This document shows positions 10,485-21,589 of a stretch of 64,000 nt of DNA, piece after piece. Within the stretch, counting starts at the first letter, position 1, and every line of letters starts with the position of its first letter. Made by a program: the position numbers and the translations under genes. The DNA is from Ascarosepion bandense (lineage: Eukaryota; Mollusca; Cephalopoda; Sepiida; Sepiidae), in NCBI GenBank assembly GCA_037127315.1, contig JBBBDQ010000750.1, forward strand, positions 1,457,501 to 1,521,500, written 5' to 3'. The notes under the pieces are model-generated. The model saw only the letters and a program-made list of their open reading frames with translations. It ran no database searches and had not been told where the DNA came from.

Positions 10485-10515
10485 TACACCTTGCTTGGGT
10501 CTAAATAATTAAAAA
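10485..10515 (+). mobile_element. LINE-J 3' end scrap
   Basis: CACCTTGCTTGGGTCTAAAT and the A-rich run after it resemble the terminal bases of LINE-J. Confidence 0.4.
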
Positions 10516-10708
10516 AATCGTCGAAGTATAATTTAGTTTATTTATTTAACAATTAGTTATGAATTAAACTAAATTACCGTGTATTTATACAAGTTTATAA
10601 AATGACCAACCTTTTCTTTTATATTAAATTTATAATTTTTTTCTATGAAAACAATCCCTGTAAAAAGCAGATCACTCAACCAAAATTGACATTATTTTGT
10701 CGTCTAAT

Positions 10709-10999
10709 AGTTATGTGCCATACGTAATACACACTTGGGCGATCATGTCTCGAAAGAAACATAACTGACTGGGCAAAAGATTATGCCGCAGTAGGTTGCC
10801 CTTACTTTCTGCGGTAGACTGGTTGCCAGCTAAGGCTATAGAACTCAATCTGTCCTGTTATTTAACCCATAACTGGAGGGAAGAGATGGATTAACACCTT
10901 TCCGAAGGGTATTTGCATGTAAGTGAATTCAAATGCAATTCGAACTCGGCTCCCCGATTTCTCGTTCCGAGCCAATATCCACTGAACCACAACGCACGT
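10709..10999 (-). mobile_element. SINE-A copy
   Basis: Near-complete minus-strand copy. Head, B box (TTCGAACTCGG as seen on plus) and body are all present. Confidence 0.82.
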
Positions 11000-11049
11000 G
11001 GTCTCAGATTTTGACAAAAATGTGCAAAAACTAAATTCAGTGAGAATCT

Positions 11050-11200
11050 ACTAAGAAGATGGATCGGGCGCGCCTGTGATAATGACAATGTGCAGTTGCA
11101 ATGGCCTCCACTTTCATCTGACTTGACACCTTGTGTTTTTTCTCTCTTTGTCAATGTGGAAGCACATGTTTATATCTCCCCCTCTTCATACAAGCCGAGT
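11050..11200 (+). pseudogene. Transposase fragment, mariner-like
   Basis: Plus-strand residues QWPPLSSDLTPCVFSLF match the WPP-x-SPDLTP-x-DFFLW motif around the third catalytic residue. The catalytic D has become V. This is the same type of element as at 9495 and 17322. Confidence 0.6.
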
Positions 11201-11635
11201 GGAATTTAAGCAGAGAACCTCTTTTTTATTGCCTATTTAATTTCATTTGCCTGGGACATGAAGTTACTCGGATATTCATTTTAAATGTTGTCAGTTTTTT
11301 GTGGGATATACACTGTATATACACTACCAGTTACCCAGTCTTTTTTTTTAATGATGTATTTCATACTATTTCTAGTATTTATTGTTAAGTGGATAATTCT
11401 AAACGAGAATAGACTGTTTCTTTTCTTAATACTGCACAATATCATGTGCATCAAATCAACTGTTCTGGTGTCCAGTTTTTGTGCTCTCTTCCCAATGCAA
11501 GTCTCTTCTTCTTATTGGCTGGCTTCTTCTTATTGGCAAAGGCTTTCTGGCTGCCTTGTAAAACTTTGCAAAGTAATAAAAACAAACGAGCCATTCTATT
11601 TTCATTTATAATTTTCCACTTCGTAATAAATATTG

Positions 11636-11935
11636 TGTGCGTTGTGGTGCAGTGGATTTCGGCTCGGAACGAGAAATCAGGAAGCCGGGTTCGAATTTCA
11701 GTTGAATTCATTGCATTCACTTACGCGCAAATACCCTTGGGAAAAGTATTAATCCGTCTATTCCTTCCAGTTATGGGTTAAATAACAGGACAGATTGGGT
11801 TCTATAACCTTGGCTGGCAACCAGTCTACTTCAGTAAAGCAATGCCGACCTACTGCGGGATAATCTTCTGCCCAGTCAGTTTCGAGACATGATCGCCCAA
11901 GCGTGTTTCACGTATGGTACTTAACTGACTGACTG
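11636..11935 (+). mobile_element. SINE-A with perfect TSD
   Basis: Complete copy between perfect 11-bp repeats AATAAATATTG (11625-11635 and 11936-11946). A box TGGTGCAGTGG is intact. The B-box region reads GGTTCGAATTTC. Confidence 0.9.
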
Positions 11936-12343
11936 AATAAATATTGAAAATGGTATGAAATACATTATTTTTTTTTAACTGGACTAGCCTAATAATTATG
12001 GCCGGTAGTGTACGTTCTAATAAAGAAAAGAATAAAAATTGTTAGTAATACGTATATTATTTCGAATGCACATTTTGAGTCAGACATTTTTCAGAAGTTG
12101 GTTAATAACACTATGACTTATGGTAAACAGGGTGTATTGAGCTATAAAGGCCGAGAACAACTAGCATAAATATTTGTAAATGAATTGAGAACGTAGGTAG
12201 TACTAATAAAGACAATTTCTTATCTAAAAATTCAAAAAGGGATAGTTTTCTTTTTTGTTGGGTTTGACAGAAAATAAATTGTCAGTAAAAACATTTCAAA
12301 GATTAACAAAAATATTTTTTTCTCCGCCATAAGGAGGTCCTAG

Positions 12344-13140
12344 GTATGACGGTAAACTGCATCCGGCAGTAAAGTGTCTGATTGGGAGGTTGTGAGAAGC
12401 ATGGAACCACCTCTTAATTGCTATTGTTCCCAGATCCCCCCTAACCCGGAGTAGTAGATCCTAGTAGGGTCCCAGCAATGGGCAAATAACTAACTCCCAA
12501 ATAAAAACACTATGAAAGTATAAAAACAGTCTTTTTATAGAAATATATGCATGAAGGTAGACCTTGAGGTGGTGTAATAGTTAGCAAGCTTGTCTCGCGA
12601 GAATCATTACAATTGAGTAGCGAGTTTGATCCTCACTGGATGTCCCTTATTTTCGGCCTTGTGCTGCATCTAAGCTACGCTTAGAAAATCCCCATAAAAA
12701 TAGACTTTTATAGAAAAATATACATCTTTGAAGGAAAAATATTACCAACAATTCATTTCTGAAGTAAAAAAAATTATTGCCTTAATACATTTTTGAAGAA
12801 AAAAAATTATTACCAGCAATACATTTTCGAATCAAAAACTAGAAGACACCTTCAGTTTTCTAAAAAAAAAAATAAATAAATAAGATGAGATTTTGATCTC
12901 GAAATATTAATGTTTAATAAATAGGTAATACGCAAACACTTCTTTACCTTTCTTTATTTTATTCAACGCATTGTGACAGCCTTCAAGACAAAACTCATAT
13001 AAATAATTTTTTTGTCATCAACATTTGACTAGATCAACCTTCTCACTATAACTTAAATTTTAAAAAATACCTTAAAACGCTACCTTTTTGGTATTAAATA
13101 ACCCACAGAGATCTTGATATGCCGTTAAACAAAAGTCCAC
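12344..13140 (+). mobile_element. Repeat R, copy 1, with nested SINE-B
   Basis: Unclassified dispersed repeat seen four times, always on the plus strand. It starts TATGACGGTAAACTGCATCC, has a GC-richer head (GAACCACCTCTTAATTGC), then A/T-rich iterations of a TACATTTTTGAAGRAAAAA-type motif, and ends GATATGCCGTTAAACAAAA. No frame is conserved between copies. A SINE-B sits at 12561. Confidence 0.7.
12561..12692 (+). mobile_element. SINE-B inserted in repeat R
   Basis: Short tRNA-derived SINE of about 130 bp: A box GGTGTAATAGTTAGC, B-box-like GAGTTTGATCCTCACTGG, and a tail ending CTACGCTTAGAAAATC. It interrupts repeat R copy 1 between two matching halves, so it is younger. Confidence 0.8.
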
Positions 13141-13760
13141 CATAAAGAGAAAAGTGACATCTTTTAAATGTGACCAAATTTTATCGGTCTGTTAAAAATA
13201 CTTTTTTTCTGTTAAAATTAAAATGTTTTTTTTTTTAATTAAACGTACCATAAGTAATTTTATCTCCCCTCGCCCTACCAGGTGACGTAAGTCTGAAATA
13301 TCATTAAAGCATCAGTAAATTTCTGAAACGTTCGTGTTACCGGAACATGAACACTAAACGCCATTTATATATTTCATTTTAAAGTTGGATGTTGAAGCAA
13401 GATGATTTTTTCTTTCACAAAATGTGCAATGGCCAAATGTGCCTATTTGCCCGTGGGTGCGAGTATTGGGGTGAACACAAGCGTGCGTGCATCAAGATGT
13501 AAAGAGTCATGAGTAGGGAGAGTTAGCGCAAGAGAAAAGCGAAGAGATGAGTCTGTCCCTTATTCTTGAGGACAAACGAGCTGGGTGGGAGTGTCAGCTG
13601 TAATGAAACTTAAAGTCATTGCTTTTCATTCTCATCAATTTTCAATCGTCTATGATTGAAAGCCTCAAGGCTCAAACAGCCGTCGCGTTATTGGCGACAC
13701 GCACCGATGAGCTGGCATATACGTACACACACACATTCATACGCATACTTACCCCCCCCC

Positions 13761-13817
<57 letters not shown>

Positions 13818-13950
13818 GCATGTTCGTAAATAGGCTTCCACACATGAACGCGTTTGCAGGGTCATATGTCCCACCTTCACAAAACATAGATAGGAACTGA
13901 CTTAGATAATGAAAAAGATAGATAGATAGATAAATGAATAGGCTTAAATA
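13141..13950. other. Unassigned, with (TA)n at 13765-13814
   Basis: AT-rich sequence followed by a G-richer stretch near 13440-13600 and a compound (CA)n/(TA)n. No gene or known repeat seen. Confidence 0.5.
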
Positions 13951-13956
13951 GATAGT

Positions 13957-14092
13957 TGATTTTCTAAGCGCCGCTTAGATGTGGCACAAGGCCGAAAATA
14001 CGGAGTACTCAATAAGGATGGATCTCACTACTCAGTTGTAATAGGTTCTAGCAAGACATACTTGGTAACCATTACATCACGTCGAGGTGCTC
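13957..14092 (-). mobile_element. SINE-B copy
   Basis: Minus-strand copy from TGATTTTCTAAGCG to GTCGAGGTGC, with degraded A and B boxes. It is followed at once by GATA-type sequence. Confidence 0.75.
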
Positions 14093-14136
14093 AGATACAT
14101 AGATAGATGAGCAGGCTGTGCTATATATAAATATAG

Positions 14137-14365
<229 letters not shown>

Positions 14366-14849
14366 GAGCAGGCTGAGATAAACTAAGGTAGATAGATAAG
14401 TATGTAGCATAATGAGGAAAAGCACCTCTTCATACTATTTATTTTTCAGCATAATCTTTTTCCTTGTCAATGCACTTAATACAACGCTTTTCATTAATCA
14501 CATAAACTGAAGTTTATACAATTTAAATTTTACACCCAAAAGTCGCTAATAAACATTACTAGCAATGGAGTTATTGATTCACCTTCGGAAATAAATGGAT
14601 AAGTAATGGCACATATTTTCGGAAAAATGCATTTTATGTAAATCAATTTTCCACCTCTAGTTTCTGTAATTGTCCCTCGTGGCATTTTAAAGACAATGGG
14701 AATTCTTTGAGAGCGCCCATCACCTCTCCAATAATAAGATAGGTGGTACTGGATTACATGGTAGAAAGAGCAATGAGTAATCACTAATATGATCTTGAGA
14801 AAAACGGCGGTGTGGATCCACATTCTTTAGCATCTTCCTTATGTAGGCG

Positions 14850-15290
14850 ATCATGGCTCTCCACAACTTCCTACCCTTTCTAACTCTCAATTTAACTTTT
14901 TATTATTTCTTCTAAGCCCTGTTTCGCCATCCATTTATTCAAGCTCACTAAATATGTTATGCATTGATTTCTCTTGCTCGCTATCTGTCTTGTGAGTATG
15001 GCTCTCACCGACTTCCTATCCTTTGTATCTCAATAAACTTTTTTTCTGTTATCTCTTCTGAGCCCTGTTCTACCATTCATTTATTCAAGCTCTCTGCGTT
15101 GTTTTCCTCTGTCCCTCTTGCTTTCTATCTGCTCCGTGATTATGGCTCTCCACAACTTCTTGTCACTTATAACTCTTAATAAACTGTTCTTGTCATGTCT
15201 TTTCACCCCTGTTCCATGTTTCATTTACTCTATCTCACTAAACTGTTTTTCTCTGCCCCTCTTGCTTTCTCTCTGTCCCGTGAGTATCAG
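14850..15290 (-). repeat. Tandem array of an RTE C-terminal segment
   Basis: Three tandem units of about 143 bp, each marked by ATGGCTCTC near 14852, 14998 and 15140. On the minus strand each encodes part of an RTE-type LINE C-terminus (segments like KWMVEQGSEEITEKKFIE and RKLWRAM). Single units occur at 16840 and 52395. The array looks like amplification of retrotransposon coding sequence into a minisatellite. Confidence 0.7.
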
Positions 15291-15515
15291 ATTTTCCAAG
15301 CCTTCCTTCACCATTATATGCCCCAGAAACCTCAACTCTGTAAACTATTAGTTTCCTTTTTGTTTCCATTTTCCCCAAAACTTGACCAAATATTCGATCC
15401 ACGGTAACCTCAGCATCCTTCTGTGTAACCACATTTCTGTGGCTTCAAGTCTTCTCTTCCTCTTTGAGGAGATCGTCCAGCCCTCACTGATAAACAGGAA
15501 GAATGTTGGGTGAAT
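15291..15515 (-). pseudogene. RTE-type LINE C-terminal fragment
   Basis: The minus strand reads EGWTISSKRKRRLEATEMWL, HRRMLRLPWIEY and, after a frameshift, the KRKL segment. This is the conserved post-RT region of RTE-like LINEs. It continues into the tandem array at 14850-15290 and is joined on its 5' side to a mariner relic. Confidence 0.7.
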
Positions 15516-15534
15516 ACAGAGAATGAAGTAAAAC

Positions 15535-16250
15535 TTACCATTTAATCGTTTCCTAGTAGGTTTCAACCATTTTGCAACATATGGCCTTGAGTTGTCATGT
15601 TGCGAAATCATTTTGTCGTGTCTCTGCTAGTATAGCGGCCGGTCTTTTCTTCAATGCTCGGATCAAATGCACCATTTCTCGTTGATAGCTATCTTCCGTG
15701 ATGGTTACGGTCAGTTTGAGCAGTTCATAATAAACTACATTCAGCTGATCTAACCAAATGCAGAACAGCAGATTCGAACCATAGGTTATCATAGTGTATC
15801 CACTTTTCATCACCAGTCACTATACGATGCAAAAAATCTTTCCTTTTATGTCGTTGATGCAGCTGTTCACTTGTGACAATTTCCCGTTCGGTGTCTCTCG
15901 GCTTTAACACATACGGCACCAAATGTCCTTACGTTTGAATTATCCTAATGCTTTCAAACGTTTCAAAACTCTTGTGTGATCAATTCTTAATGATTCTGCA
16001 AGTTCTACTTACGCCTGACATGAGACTTTATGAATTAATGACTCCAATTCTTCGTCATTCAAAATCATTATTTTTGTAGCATTTAAACTACTATCTGCAT
16101 ATTGTTTCCGACAAAGCATGCTCGCCGTAAGTCTCAATAAGAATTGTGGGTGCTTCAGCTGCAGATTTCTTTTTAAATAAAGTAGTGCAGTAAAATTCCC
16201 AGCAAATAGACTTTCTTTGGCACGAAATCCGAAATGTTTCACGCTATTAA
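15535..16250 (-). pseudogene. mariner transposase relic
   Basis: Minus-strand pieces in order: DEELESLIHKVSCQA and VELAESLRIDHTRVLKRLK (helix-turn-helix), LKPRDTEREIVTSEQLHQRH, IVTGDEKWIHYDN (first catalytic D), QLNVVYYELLK, and QHDNSRPYVAK (second D). About 30 residues after YDN are missing, there are frameshifts and stops, and the C-terminus with the third D is lost at the junction with the RTE fragment. Confidence 0.78.
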
Positions 16251-16551
16251 AAACAAAGTTGTTTGCACTTCGGTGAAATGATATACATTGAATTTCAAGC
16301 TTGCTTGTAATACTTCATTATAGATGCGTTACCATCTTAAACTACATGCTCACAGTTCTTGGGATGGTATCGGTTAGAAAACAGCAAGAACTTATTCAAG
16401 GTACTAATGCCATAAATACTTTTTTGTAAAAAAAATAGTATCAGTAATACATTTTTAGAAATTTCGAATAAAATCAAGGCATTCCGATCGCATTTAAACA
16501 TTAGTTTCGGTACGATCATCGAAGATAAACAGCAGCGATCCTGATCATTAT

Positions 16552-16700
16552 GCACTGGTAGTGTACTGGATAATGGCCCGGAATTGTTTATCGGAGAGCC
16601 GAGTTCTAATTCCAGTTGGGTTCATTACATTCTTTTTAGTTAAATTCTCTCGTGAAAAGTATGAATGCAATTCTTCTCCACTTCTCTATGGGTTAAATAG
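16552..16700 (+). mobile_element. tRNA-derived SINE head, SINE-A relative
   Basis: A-box-like TGGTAGTGTACTGGAT and B-box-like GAGTTCTAATTCCAG, followed by GGGTTCATTACATTC and TATGGGTTAAATAG, echo SINE-A at low identity. Probably an older or sister family. Confidence 0.55.
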
Positions 16701-16839
16701 TTAATACTTGTATCACTAAATCATTGTTATACATTCCACCACCAAAAACAACAAAAAAGTTCTTTCTCACTAATAATATTTTCTGGTTTTAAATAACCTG
16801 CAAAAAGTTGATAACCAGTCAAAAACGAATTAATCTACA

Positions 16840-17060
16840 TTCTTTGTAACTTGACATGGAACTGTGGACAGCCATAATAACGGGACAAAAAGAAGACAAG
16901 AAGGACAGATGAAAACAAAGCATAACATACCTAGTGAGCTTGAGTAAATGGATGATGGAACAGGGCTTAGGAGAAATAACAGAAAGACGAAGTTTATTAA
17001 GAGATACAAAAGACAAGAAGATGTGGAGAGCCATATCATTATATGCGGAAGTAGCAATCT
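16840..17060 (-). pseudogene. RTE C-terminal unit, single copy
   Basis: Plus-strand sequence from ACATGGAACTGTGGACAGCC to GTGGAGAGCCATATC matches, in the opposite orientation, the unit repeated at 14850-15290. Two overlapping short frames here are chance readings of it. Confidence 0.6.
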
Positions 17061-17231
17061 TTTCTGCTTTCATTACTCAACTGATGTCATTTGATCACAA
17101 CTTATCCTAAGAAATGGGAATTTCTCTTAAAAAATTGTTACGACTCCAACGAGGACAGTAAAACTTAACGAAAATTAATTTTTTATTCCACAAAAACTAT
17201 TTATCCTGAAAAATCTAAGGTGTGCATAGCA

Positions 17232-17234
<3 letters not shown>

Positions 17235-17313
<79 letters not shown>
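17235..17313. repeat. (TA)n(TG)n microsatellite
   Basis: Compound dinucleotide array. The Tyr-Ile / Cys-Val frame over it is not a gene. Confidence 0.95.
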
Positions 17314-17321
<8 letters not shown>

Positions 17322-17720
17322 GGGTGTTCAAAATGTATGCACGCATTAAATAATTATGAAGTCAGTGTTACTAAAATAAACATCATTTTTAAAATTAAAT
17401 AGAAACTACAGGCATTATCATATTGTTTTTTCAACGCCTGTTTTCAAACTGACATCCGTTCTGGTCCAGCTACTGGTGAAACAATGGAATCGAAAACATT
17501 AGGAAACAATTCATTTGTTATTTGTGTGCATTCTCGTTCAATAGCTGCACTGAAGTCAGTGACTGTTACAGGTTTGTTAGCGTAGACGTTGTGTTTTAGG
17601 TATCCCCATAAAAAAAAGTCTAGTGATGTGTGGTCTGGTGTACGCGGACGGTATTCAACGAAATCATCTGTTCAGTAAGATCTGATCAAAGAAAGATCTA
17701 GCATTGTGATGGTAGTTTTA
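17322..17720 (-). pseudogene. mariner-like transposase C-terminus with one TIR
   Basis: The minus strand encodes VEYRPRTPDHTSLDFFLWGY and NKPVTVTDFSAAIE, the region of the third catalytic D (DFFLWG). At the outer end GGGTGTTCAAAATGTATGCA looks like a terminal inverted repeat next to the (TG)n. The N-terminal two thirds are missing. Confidence 0.7.
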
Positions 17721-17824
17721 GGGTGATCCCTCTTGCTTAAAATAAAACTCCTCATCTTCAAAGTCGTTTCTAATGCTTGTCATGACAAACTCTTGCAGTA
17801 TGTCTATACATTTTTGGGGACAAC

Positions 17825-17905
17825 CTATCTGGGTAAAAAAGCAATCGGAGTCTACCCGTACTGATGAGCTGTGATACGGCGAAACAGATCTGTCTGCGGA
17901 TGACA
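17825..17905 (+). mobile_element. Family A ribozyme repeat, 3' end only
   Basis: Only the last 80 bp, from GGGTAAAAAAGCAATCGGAG through the ribozyme, with a short TA run beyond. It is 5' truncated, as retroposed copies often are. Confidence 0.7.
17850..17904 (+). ncRNA. Hammerhead ribozyme, type I (family A)
   Basis: CUGAUGA at 17861, stem II GCUGU-GAU-ACGGC (one U-G pair in place of U-A), CGAAAC, stem III ACAGAUCUGU, GUC. Stem I CCGUA/UGCGG and the outer helix AGUC/GACA are kept. The sequence changes relative to 2976 preserve pairing. Confidence 0.82.
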
Positions 17906-17998
17906 ATATATATATATTCCCTTGTTGCTAACCCCCACCAACATCCCACACACAACTCACCAAATATAAGAAAAGAGGCTTTCCATTCCTTTCTACAA

Positions 17999-18053
17999 CA
18001 CCTGATGAGACATTGTAATTTCAATGTCGAAACAAAATGTACACTTTGTAGTG
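17999..18053 (+). ncRNA. Hammerhead ribozyme, family B
   Basis: CUGAUGA (18002-18008), stem II GACAUUG-UAAUUU-CAAUGUC (7 bp, perfect), GAAA, stem III ACAAA/UUUGU around ATGTACAC, then GUA as cleavage triplet. Stem I near the core is CAC/GUG. It is a different sequence from family A but the same fold. Its 3' flank (GTACATGTTCTAAA, then TA tract) recurs at other family B copies. Confidence 0.68.
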
Positions 18054-18090
18054 GATAAAAATTTGTACATGTTCTAAACTATCATTATAT

Positions 18091-18109
<19 letters not shown>

Positions 18110-18138
<29 letters not shown>

Positions 18139-18708
18139 CGCGTGTGTGTTCTAACCAAAATTTGCGTTTAAACTTAAGAAAAGAATTTATAAGCAAATGC
18201 AGACAAATATTTAAATTTAAGTTCAAACTTCTTAATACTTAATCTAAAAGTTCCTTAAAATAGTTGTTTCATTTCTTCTTATTAGCAGTATAAATATATT
18301 ATATCATAAAAGAACTTCCATTTCTTAAATCTCTATTTCTTCTAGTTCTGTCGTTTTAATTTTTAACTTATGTTTAACCAGTTTGTTTTGACATTAACAA
18401 CATTTGTAGCCCTTTAACAATGACCTTGAAAAGCCGTAATTTCGTCTGACCTGTTTCTTCTTTATTCTTATTTTAATTTTATTTTCTTAATTTATTTTAT
18501 TGTATCTCTCTTCGTTACTGACATCCACGGGCCAAGTGAAACATTTTTGGTAGCATGATCTGTCTCTTTCTTCTCTCATTTTTACTCCCGTGTTTTACAC
18601 ACAACTAACAAATAAATTTATTTTCTTATGTTTTGGTCTCGCTGGCGATATACGTGGTTTAAAACATGTCGAAACGACAATCCGAAAGAAAAAAATTGAT
18701 TTTTTTTA

Positions 18709-18710
<2 letters not shown>
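18110..18710. other. Unassigned AT-rich spacer
   Basis: No gene seen. Near 18640-18690 the order CTGGCGA, a weak 5-bp hairpin and CGAAAC recalls a decayed hammerhead, but the core A is changed to G. Confidence 0.4.

Positions 18711-18774
<64 letters not shown>
18711..18774. repeat. (TA)n microsatellite
   Basis: About 31 TA units directly before the family A2 repeat. A second TA tract (18981-19024) follows it. Confidence 0.95.
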
Positions 18775-18779
<5 letters not shown>

Positions 18780-18978
18780 ACTGGCGTCTGTATACACTGC
18801 TTACATACAAGACGTTAAAATTTCCCTTCTCTGACCCACATGCGCCGATGGCTTAGGGAGTATAGGGAGTAGAGACTCCGACTGACACCAAATCGGTCGA
18901 GTTTTCGATCCCGGCCAAAAGCAAGTGGATATGTCTCGCCACACTGATGAGCTGCGAAACAGGCTTGTATGAGAATGA

Positions 18979-18980
<2 letters not shown>
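18775..18980 (+). mobile_element. Family A2 ribozyme repeat with tRNA-like head
   Basis: This copy shows the SINE-like plan best. A-box-like ATGGCTTAGGGAG (about 18853) and B-box-like GAGTTTTCGATCCCGGCC (about 18899) are spaced as in a tRNA-derived promoter. Next comes the ribozyme region, then (TA)n. The copy at 46920 shares the CCGGCC-AGAAGC segment. Pol III transcription is inferred from the boxes. Confidence 0.7.
18933..18979 (+). ncRNA. Degenerate hammerhead, family A2
   Basis: CUGAUGA and CGAAAC are present, but stem II has shrunk to GCUGC by an 8-base deletion, so it cannot form. Stem III ACAGGCUUGU and GUA remain. Predicted inactive. Confidence 0.6.
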
Positions 18981-19027
<47 letters not shown>

Positions 19028-19435
19028 GGTGCGTGATGTATTTGAGGACAGATTTGCATTTATAGATAATCAGATATATAATAACAAATAATAAGTTTAT
19101 CATTGAAAAAGTTTATCAGCATAAAAATTATATTTAATATAATTTTATTTAATAAAACCACCTTCAGTTTCAGTAACTGCTTATGTTGAGATCGAATCGT
19201 CTACATGCTCGAATGAAATGGCTTTGTTTCATATTTAATTTTAGTCTATGACGGCTTTTAAATAATCTTTGATACTCTGAAGATGTTCATTGACCTCACT
19301 CTCAACAACCCCCGACATGTAGTAATCCAACTCTCGGCAGTTAGAAGACCAAGTGTGATTTGATCCTGACCATCTATTCCTGAGTCACTCAAGCCTTGTG
19401 TGAGGGTGAAGAGTCCTACTGAAACACATCAAACT

Positions 19436-20130
19436 TTCCATTGCGTACACTGTATATCCAGGGCTTAAAAATTATTTCTAGGATACAAATTAACAAATCA
19501 ATTAGCAGTCCGTGCATAATATACTATTGTCATATATGGTCAGGTGCCTCTGCTGTTCATCTCAGTATTCTCGACAGGCTCCAAAGAAGAATCTGTAATG
19601 TGATAAGTCCCGACTTTGCATCTGGACTTCAGCCACTTTCTCACCGGTGGGGTGTGGCTTTCCTCGGTCTATTCTACAAATGTTTTCATATCTTCTGCTC
19701 CGACGAACTTAAGTCGTCAGTGCCCCTGCCACATGAATTTACTCATGCAACCAGACTGGCAACAAGGTCCCACCCATTTACAGTTAGATCTACCAAATGC
19801 AGCCGACAATTCTACTCCAGCAGCTTCTTTGCCTGCCCTTCCCGCCTGTGGAATTCCCTTTCATATACTTGCTTTTCTGAAGACTACAACCTCCAGGAAT
19901 TTAAACGCAATGCCAATACCCTTCCCTTGTCCACTTGACTCCAGTTCTTTCTACATCACCCCAATATATCTTGTTCTTTTCCTTTCTCTCTACCTTCGCA
20001 ACGGTCTTCACACCTGTGTTCCTATCCTTCTCTTTCCCTTTCTCTGATACACCTGTAACTGGTTCGTCTTTCTTTTCATTCTCCTCCTGCCTAAATTTTT
20101 ACTCTTATGTAGCCTCCTGCGCATCAGTGA
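19436..20130 (+). pseudogene. LINE-J reverse-transcriptase C-terminus
   Basis: An open frame to the stop at 19938 encodes the tail of a CR1/Jockey-type reverse transcriptase: SILDRLQRRICNVI, LFYKCFHIFCSDELKS, THATRLATRSHPFTV, PSRLWNSLSYTCF, YNLQEFKRN. The RT catalytic core lies further 5' and is absent, so it is a 5'-truncated copy. A pyrimidine-rich 3' UTR follows to about 20130. Confidence 0.75.
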
Positions 20131-20339
20131 GAAAGCATCACATGTCCTTCTTTGCCGACAACCCGCAAAATCATGACAGTTATAAGAAATTTTGTGCGCA
20201 TAACTGTTGTATTTTCACATTACCATCTGTCATTTTTTATTTTTTATTTCAAATCTTGGTCAATATTTTTCTCGTCTGAGAAAACCCAAATAATCTTCTG
20301 CTGGATTGTTAAGTTTGTTTAAGGGCCTTAGATCAAGGA

Positions 20340-20960
20340 AACAAGTAAACGTAAGGGAATTCCCCAAGCAGAAAGTGCGAGCATAGAAACTGTTAGAGTA
20401 GAAGTGGTTTTTGATTTAAGTAATTTCAACTGTGAAAGTGTGGAACCAAGATGTCTGTCTAGTAGCACACTTAAATTCATATAGATGCGGAAAAAAACTC
20501 ATCAAAACATTTGCCATGAAAACGTCTCCGGCCTTCGGGCTGAGGTCACCAAATTAAGACCGAATAAGACCAGTTTAAGACCAGTTTAGACCGGTTTTGA
20601 ACCTATCCACCGCGGTGGATAGGTAATGTTTTGACCAGTACCTGGGCGTACGCGCTCAAGTTCCCCACGTTAAAAAAAAGACCTTGTGTCACATCTCTCT
20701 CAAGTGGGGGAGAAAGGTAAATATTGGAGAGAAGCTTCGTCACATCAGTAAGAAAGTGACTGGAGTCGAAATGCCAAGGCAGAGTTGATTACATTGCAGA
20801 TCCTTCTTTGGATTTTGTCTGGAATAGCAAAAGCACCAACCAGATATGACAACAGTGTTTAAATGCACGGACGAATGGTAGATTTATAAATGTACAAGAT
20901 GGATTCTGACGACAAAATTTTCCTGGTTCGACAACAAGAAAATATCTGCTTGTCTACTGT
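20340..20960 (-). pseudogene. LINE-J relic with a foreign insert
   Basis: Two minus-strand LINE-J pieces (about 20340-20520 and 20720-20960) align to adjacent parts of the copy at 25425-26320. Between them about 200 bp of unrelated, GC-richer sequence includes a 24-bp palindrome. Confidence 0.6.
20601..20624. repeat. 24-bp perfect palindrome
   Basis: Dyad arms ACCTATCCACCG and CGGTGGATAGGT with no spacer, inside the insert described at 20340-20960 and preceded by repeated AAGACCAGTTTA-type words. Confidence 0.9.
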
Positions 20961-21589
20961 GTCGGAAGTCACAATTTTTAACAAGACTTTCGATATATAA
21001 GCCGGTCAATGTTAATATCACGCTTCAAAAACAGAAATTTCGATAAAACACATTTAATAAAATCACTATATTAATATAAAAAATAACAGATTAAATAATA
21101 TATTAATTTCTCAGAAATTATTTTGTTTACGTTTGTTAAAAACTTCGAAATGACTCTGTTTCTAAATTGGATAAACAGGAATTGCTTTACTCTAGTGTTT
21201 CTTGTTGCCTATGACTGTGGCATTTAACACATCAAAATGAAATACTCAAGCCTAGCATTCCGACTCGCATACTTTGACCACAATATGTACCGTTCTTACG
21301 AGACTAATTCATTCTTGTCACTGTTCATAATACCTTGTCTCATCAATAAATATTATGTTATTACAAAAATAATGGCTGCTCGAAGTGTTGTATTTTCAAA
21401 AGCCATTTTAACATACTATTCACAGTATATATTAGCTGAATCTTGGTGTACATGATAATTAATGTGTGCTGTTTTAATAATTTTAACTTATTTTAAGACA
21501 GCGATATTCTTGAAGCATAGAAGCCCTTAATTAGGAACATTACAAGACATAATCTTTGTTTACGTTTTTTGAATGAGTTCAAACTTGGG

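Noticed and set aside
18640..18690. CTGGCGA plus hairpin plus CGAAAC
   Set aside because: The core needs CUGANGA; here A is replaced by G, and no stem I or III was found. Kept only as a note.
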